DNA from: Alphaproteobacteria bacterium
GTDB taxonomy: Bacteria > Pseudomonadota > Alphaproteobacteria > Sphingomonadales > Sphingomonadaceae
Direction: 5' to 3'
Assembly: GCA_016650315.1 (NCBI GenBank)
Contig: JAENVZ010000120.1
Coordinates: 1-8,767, forward strand
Length of the DNA stretch: 8,767 nt
The stretch's first letter is position 1; each line of letters opens with the position of its first letter. Below the pieces are notes generated by a model. The model was not told the origin of the DNA. It searched no databases and saw only the letters and a program-made list of their open reading frames with translations. Position numbers and translations under genes: made by a program. Below are positions 7,101 to 8,767 of the stretch, piece after piece.

Positions 7101-7311
7101 GGGGTATTTTCAGGGGCTTCACAGGGGGACTGGCGCGATCAACCTTTTTGATCACAATAACCCAAAAGCAGGAAGTCAAAGCATTGGTGCAAAGACTTTG
7201 TTAACCATAACCAAGCATAATGTAGATCGCTTCGGCAACAAATCCGTTGTCCGCAAAGAGGTCCGCACATGGCATGGCGTGGCGTGCATATCTCCCAGCC
7301 CTCCCGGCTAA
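4168..7311 (+). CDS. cas9: Cas9, type II-C RNA-guided DNA endonuclease (1047 aa)
   Basis: Cas9 uses a crRNA:tracrRNA guide to cut both strands of matching DNA. RuvC-I is FGIDLGIGSCGWAVL with Asp11. An Arg-rich bridge helix follows at about residues 57-80 (RRGSRLLRRVIRRRRNRM). RuvC-II is YIELARD with Glu504. The HNH domain has VDHILPWSRF with Asp586 and His587, and SANQRKKG with Asn610, almost the same numbering as Neisseria Cas9. RuvC-III is DDRHHALDALVVAA with His734, His735 and Asp738. The C-terminal part (about 800-1047) is the wedge and PAM-interacting region, whose specificity cannot be read here. The length fits compact II-C enzymes (about 980-1100 aa). ATG 4168 is chosen because it follows GGAGG by 5 nt; the GTG at 4156 would add four residues. 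The last 43 nt overlap cas1. All catalytic residues are present, so it should be active. Confidence 0.97.
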   Translation: MIVEDLAFGIDLGIGSCGWAVLQAPPAADAPGAIPAMGSWIFDVPETDKERTPTNQIRRGSRLLRRVIRRRRNRMSELRGLFRQSGLLSTDSPDALKLKGLDPWELRARGLDKLLSGNEFAVALGHIAKRRGFRSAAKRKAANTNSDDKKMLSALEKTQERLGRYRTVGEMFARDPEFAARRRNRDGVYDRTAGRDDLAHEVMALFAAQRRLGLAAASEALEEAYVNIAFRQLAMQDSEKLVGLCPFEKEEKRAAKLSPSFEKFRLLTRLINLRVTTPEGERVLTADELARATSDLGATKILTGKKVRDLIGLSGDVRFTTIKPDQEKGDITSKTGEAMSGTGTLRKALGEALWADMLRRPEHLDQIAHILSFFETSERIEAQLRTLALDDAVLAALMDALDAGKFAHFKGAAHISAKAVRALLPHLEAGKRYDEACALAGYDHAASSFSHVDHVTDKASFNALVAEVGESIANPIARKALTEGLKQLWAMRNTYGLPGAIYIELARDVGNSLEKRREIEKGIDDATAQRKRERQEARDLLGIEDVNGDTLLRYRLWKEQGTFCLYTGQHIDPRQIIATDNSVQVDHILPWSRFGDDSYNNKTLCLASANQRKKGATPFEWFSNDKTSEDWDLFAERVEGNKALRGFKKRNYLLKNATEAAEKFRSRNLNDTRYACRLLAEAVKLFYPRGERQEKDGNRRVFTRPGQLTAALRQAWGLESLKKVDGKRLPDDRHHALDALVVAAVSEAEVHKLTKSFQEWEQQGLGRPLRRVPEPWEGFREQAKAAFESVFVARPERRRARGEGHAATIRQVKEREGQQIVFERKAVINLKEADLERIKDPERNSAIIAAIRDWIAAGRKADALPQSPKGDVITKVRLSSKNKPAVSVRGGSADRGEMVRVDVFSMPNKRGKDEWYLVPIYPHQVMDRRGWPQPPIRSVVAYKDEDEWTLIGDVHQFRFSLHPRTYVEVVKSNGEILEGYFQGLHRGTGAINLFDHNNPKAGSQSIGAKTLLTITKHNVDRFGNKSVVRKEVRTWHGVACISPSPPG

Positions 7312-8177
7312 AATACCGGGACAAGCAACTCGTCGTCGATCAGGATGATTCTTCGGTTTCGCTGGCGATTGAAGATATTGCGTGGCTGATCCTTGATACG
7401 CCGCATATATCGCTCACAGTTTCGTTGCTGTCCGCATTGGCGGGTGCGGGCGTTGCGATGATCGTTCCCGATGAGAAGCATCATCCTTCGGGCGTCTTGC
7501 TCCCTTTCCACCAGCATCATGCCCAAGCACATATTGCCCATTCCCAAGTCGGCATGAGCCTGCCGCTCAAAAAGCGGCTGTGGCAAAACATCATCGTAGC
7601 CAAAATCACCAATCAGGCGGCACTGCTCGATGCATTGGGGCGGGAACGCGCACCAGCTCTCCGGGCGATGGCGGGCCGCGTTGGTTCAGGCGATCCCGAC
7701 AATATCGAGGCCCAGGCGGCACGAGCATATTGGTCGGCCTTGTTCGACAAATTTACGCGCTCGGACGAGAACGACCGTCGCAATGCACTGCTGAATTACG
7801 GCTATGCCGTTGTGCGCGCCGCCATCGCGCGGGCTTGCGTTGCTTCCGGTCTGCTCCCCGCCTTCGGCCTGCACCATGCATCCAAGGTCAATGCCTTCAA
7901 TCTGGTTGATGACCTGATTGAGCCTTTCCGTCCCTTCGTTGATTCGTGCGCCAATGCGCGGGCGCACGAAACGGAAGGCGATACGCTGACAGTCGATGAT
8001 CGCCGCCATATGGCCAACATTCTGAACGACACCGCGATGATTGGCACAGAGCGGATGACTCTGCTGGCCGCGACTGAGGCCATAGCAACGAGTCTGGTCC
8101 GTGCGATTGAGCATGGCAGTGCCCTGCTGCTCCAGCTCCCGGAATTTGCCGGGACAAAGCCCGATTCCGGGCAATGA
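7269..8177 (+). CDS. cas1: Cas1 CRISPR integrase (302 aa)
   Basis: Cas1 is the catalytic subunit of the Cas1-Cas2 complex that integrates new spacers into the array. The N-terminal beta-rich domain (about 1-95) is followed by the alpha-helical catalytic domain. Its metal-binding residues are visible as Glu147 in NIEAQAARAYW, His202/His203 in PAFGLHHASK, and the acidic NLVDDLIEPFRP (211-222). The opening MAWRGVHIS and the length match Cas1 of type II systems. The start ATG 7269 lies 7 nt after AAAGAGG (7255-7261), inside the end of cas9, giving a 43-nt overlap in a different frame. The 3' end overlaps cas2 by ATGA. It is part of the cas9-cas1-cas2 operon. Confidence 0.96.
   Translation: MAWRGVHISQPSRLKYRDKQLVVDQDDSSVSLAIEDIAWLILDTPHISLTVSLLSALAGAGVAMIVPDEKHHPSGVLLPFHQHHAQAHIAHSQVGMSLPLKKRLWQNIIVAKITNQAALLDALGRERAPALRAMAGRVGSGDPDNIEAQAARAYWSALFDKFTRSDENDRRNALLNYGYAVVRAAIARACVASGLLPAFGLHHASKVNAFNLVDDLIEPFRPFVDSCANARAHETEGDTLTVDDRRHMANILNDTAMIGTERMTLLAATEAIATSLVRAIEHGSALLLQLPEFAGTKPDSGQ
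8159..8172 (+). promoter_or_regulatory. Hairpin abutting the upstream cas2 start codon
   Basis: GCCCG (8159-8163) and CGGGC (8168-8172) form a perfect 5-bp GC stem with loop ATTC, ending one base before the ATG at 8174. It leaves no free Shine-Dalgarno site for that start. Cas2 made from 8174 would therefore depend on ribosomes finishing cas1 (stop 8175-8177) and opening the stem. The stem is visible; the regulatory role is inferred. Confidence 0.4.
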
Positions 8178-8503
8178 AAGCGGAAGAGGCTCGCTTCATG
8201 TGGCTCTTTGTCTTTTTCGACCTTCCCGTTGGGACCAAGGATCAGCGTCGCCGCGCAAATCGGTTCCGCAACTTCCTGAAAGATGACGGCTATATGATGC
8301 TGCAATTTTCCGTTTACGCGCGGGTTTGCAGGGGGCAAGATGCGGTTGAGAAGCACGTAAAGCGGGCGCGAAGCAGCCTTCCCGACGAAGGCAGCATAAG
8401 ATCGCTCCAAATAACGGATAAACAGTTTGGACGTATGGAACTGATGCTTGGAACCGCGCCAAAAAATGAACGAGTCGGACCATCTCAGATGGTTCTGTTG
8501 TGA
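8174..8503 (+). CDS. cas2: Cas2, structural partner of Cas1 in spacer acquisition (109 aa)
   Basis: Cas2 is a small ferredoxin-fold dimer that bridges two Cas1 dimers during spacer integration. WLFVFFDLPVGTKDQRR (residues 10-26) carries the conserved Asp16, followed by FRNFLKDDGYMMLQFSVYAR, a typical type II Cas2 core; the tail resembles other II-C members. There are two possible starts. ATG 8174 overlaps the cas1 stop (ATGA). ATG 8198, giving 101 aa and starting MWLFVFFDLP, has an excellent GGAAGAGG 8 nt upstream. Both N-terminal forms occur in the family. The longer form is listed because the overlap fits the operon style. The final codons and stop lie within the left arm of the 8495-8538 hairpin. 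Confidence 0.94.
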   Translation: MKAEEARFMWLFVFFDLPVGTKDQRRRANRFRNFLKDDGYMMLQFSVYARVCRGQDAVEKHVKRARSSLPDEGSIRSLQITDKQFGRMELMLGTAPKNERVGPSQMVLL

Positions 8504-8538
8504 TTTCGGCGTTTGTCAGAACGCGGAAATCACAACAG
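8495..8538. terminator. Long hairpin between cas2 and the CRISPR array, probable bidirectional transcription barrier
   Basis: CTGTTGTGATTTC (8495-8507) and GAAATCACAACAG (8526-8538) are perfect 13-bp arms. Inside them, after one G/G mismatch, GCGTT (8509-8513) pairs with AACGC (8520-8524) around a 6-nt loop. This gives 18 bp in total. It includes the cas2 stop codon. There is no T run on either side, so it is not a textbook intrinsic terminator. Its place between convergent transcripts, the cas operon and the minus-strand array, suggests that it ends or stabilises one or both RNAs. It could instead be a recognition structure at this end of the array. Confidence 0.55.
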
Positions 8539-8561
8539 TCTCAATCACTTCGATCCAACCA

Positions 8562-8767
8562 GTCCTACCATGGGCAAATCGGTAGGGAAACCACGGCTCT
8601 TCATTCCGCGCATGTATTCAGGGTTTTGTCCTACCATGGGCAAATCGGTAGGGAAACCACGGCAGATCAACCATCATCGAACCTCCCTTCGATGTCCTAC
8701 CATGGGCAAATCGGTAGGGAAACCACGGCCTTCCGCCTCACATCGGGATAGCAGGGCGAGTCCTACC
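8562..8767 (-). CRISPR. Type II-C CRISPR array, three complete repeats and one partial (continues past the window)
   Basis: 36-nt repeats lie at 8562-8597, 8628-8663 and 8694-8729, with 8 nt of a fourth at 8760-8767; I see no differences between them. The three spacers (8598-8627, 8664-8693, 8730-8759) are each exactly 30 nt, giving a strict 66-nt period. Read on the minus strand the repeat starts GCCGTGGTTTCCC and ends CATGGTAGGAC, similar in layout to the Neisseria II-C repeat. The first 25 nt in that direction pair with the tracrRNA anti-repeat (4076-4100), so crRNA is made from the minus strand, towards cas2. The repeat nearest cas2 is not degenerate. The 23 nt between the hairpin and the first repeat (8539-8561) hold no recognisable element. 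Confidence 0.98.

Noticed and set aside
8500..8751. Open frame of 83 codons spanning the hairpin and the array
   Set aside because: Its translation repeats SYHGQIGRETTA with the 66-nt CRISPR period; it is an artefact of the repeats.

Overview
The window is a bacterial defence island. Moderately high GC, the codon usage and the style of the restriction and Cas proteins suggest an alphaproteobacterium, perhaps a sphingomonad; this is inference from sequence feel, not from a marker gene. It carries a complete type II-C CRISPR-Cas locus on the right (about 3956-8767) and a worn restriction-modification and mismatch-repair cluster on the left (about 1-3994).

Left part. On the minus strand lie the 5' end of a VapB-like antitoxin gene cut by the window edge (1-43), a fragment of a Z1-type P-loop ATPase gene missing both ends (76-735), an intact HNH endonuclease gene (736-1686) and a 5-methylcytosine DNA methyltransferase gene (1683-3188). 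The methyltransferase has motifs I, IV, VI, VIII and IX but no recognisable motif X. The HNH gene overlaps it by ATGA and is fused head-on to the Z1 fragment, so a complete HNH gene sits between two truncated neighbours. A Vsr-type T:G mismatch endonuclease runs divergently from the methyltransferase and most likely starts at CTG 3256. Just after vsr is a frameshifted protein-coding remnant (about 3696-3994).

Right part. cas9 (1047 aa from ATG 4168), cas1 and cas2 form one plus-strand operon with overlapping genes; there is no csn2 or cas4, as expected for subtype II-C. All expected nuclease residues of Cas9, Cas1 and Cas2 are visible. Between the remnant and cas9 a divergent tracrRNA gene can be read on the minus strand: a -35/-10 pair, a start point exactly at a 25-nt anti-repeat, several hairpins, and a terminator-like stem. 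Downstream of cas2 is a strong 18-bp hairpin and then a CRISPR array of identical 36-nt repeats and 30-nt spacers that runs off the window. The anti-repeat strand shows that the array is transcribed on the minus strand, towards cas2, so the array and tracrRNA are both antisense to the cas operon.

How it works together. Cas1-Cas2 add spacers. The minus-strand pre-crRNA pairs with tracrRNA through an essentially bulge-free duplex and loads Cas9. The methyltransferase, Vsr, HNH and Z1 genes look like a separate modification/restriction module that has been rearranged; whether it still restricts or methylates is open.
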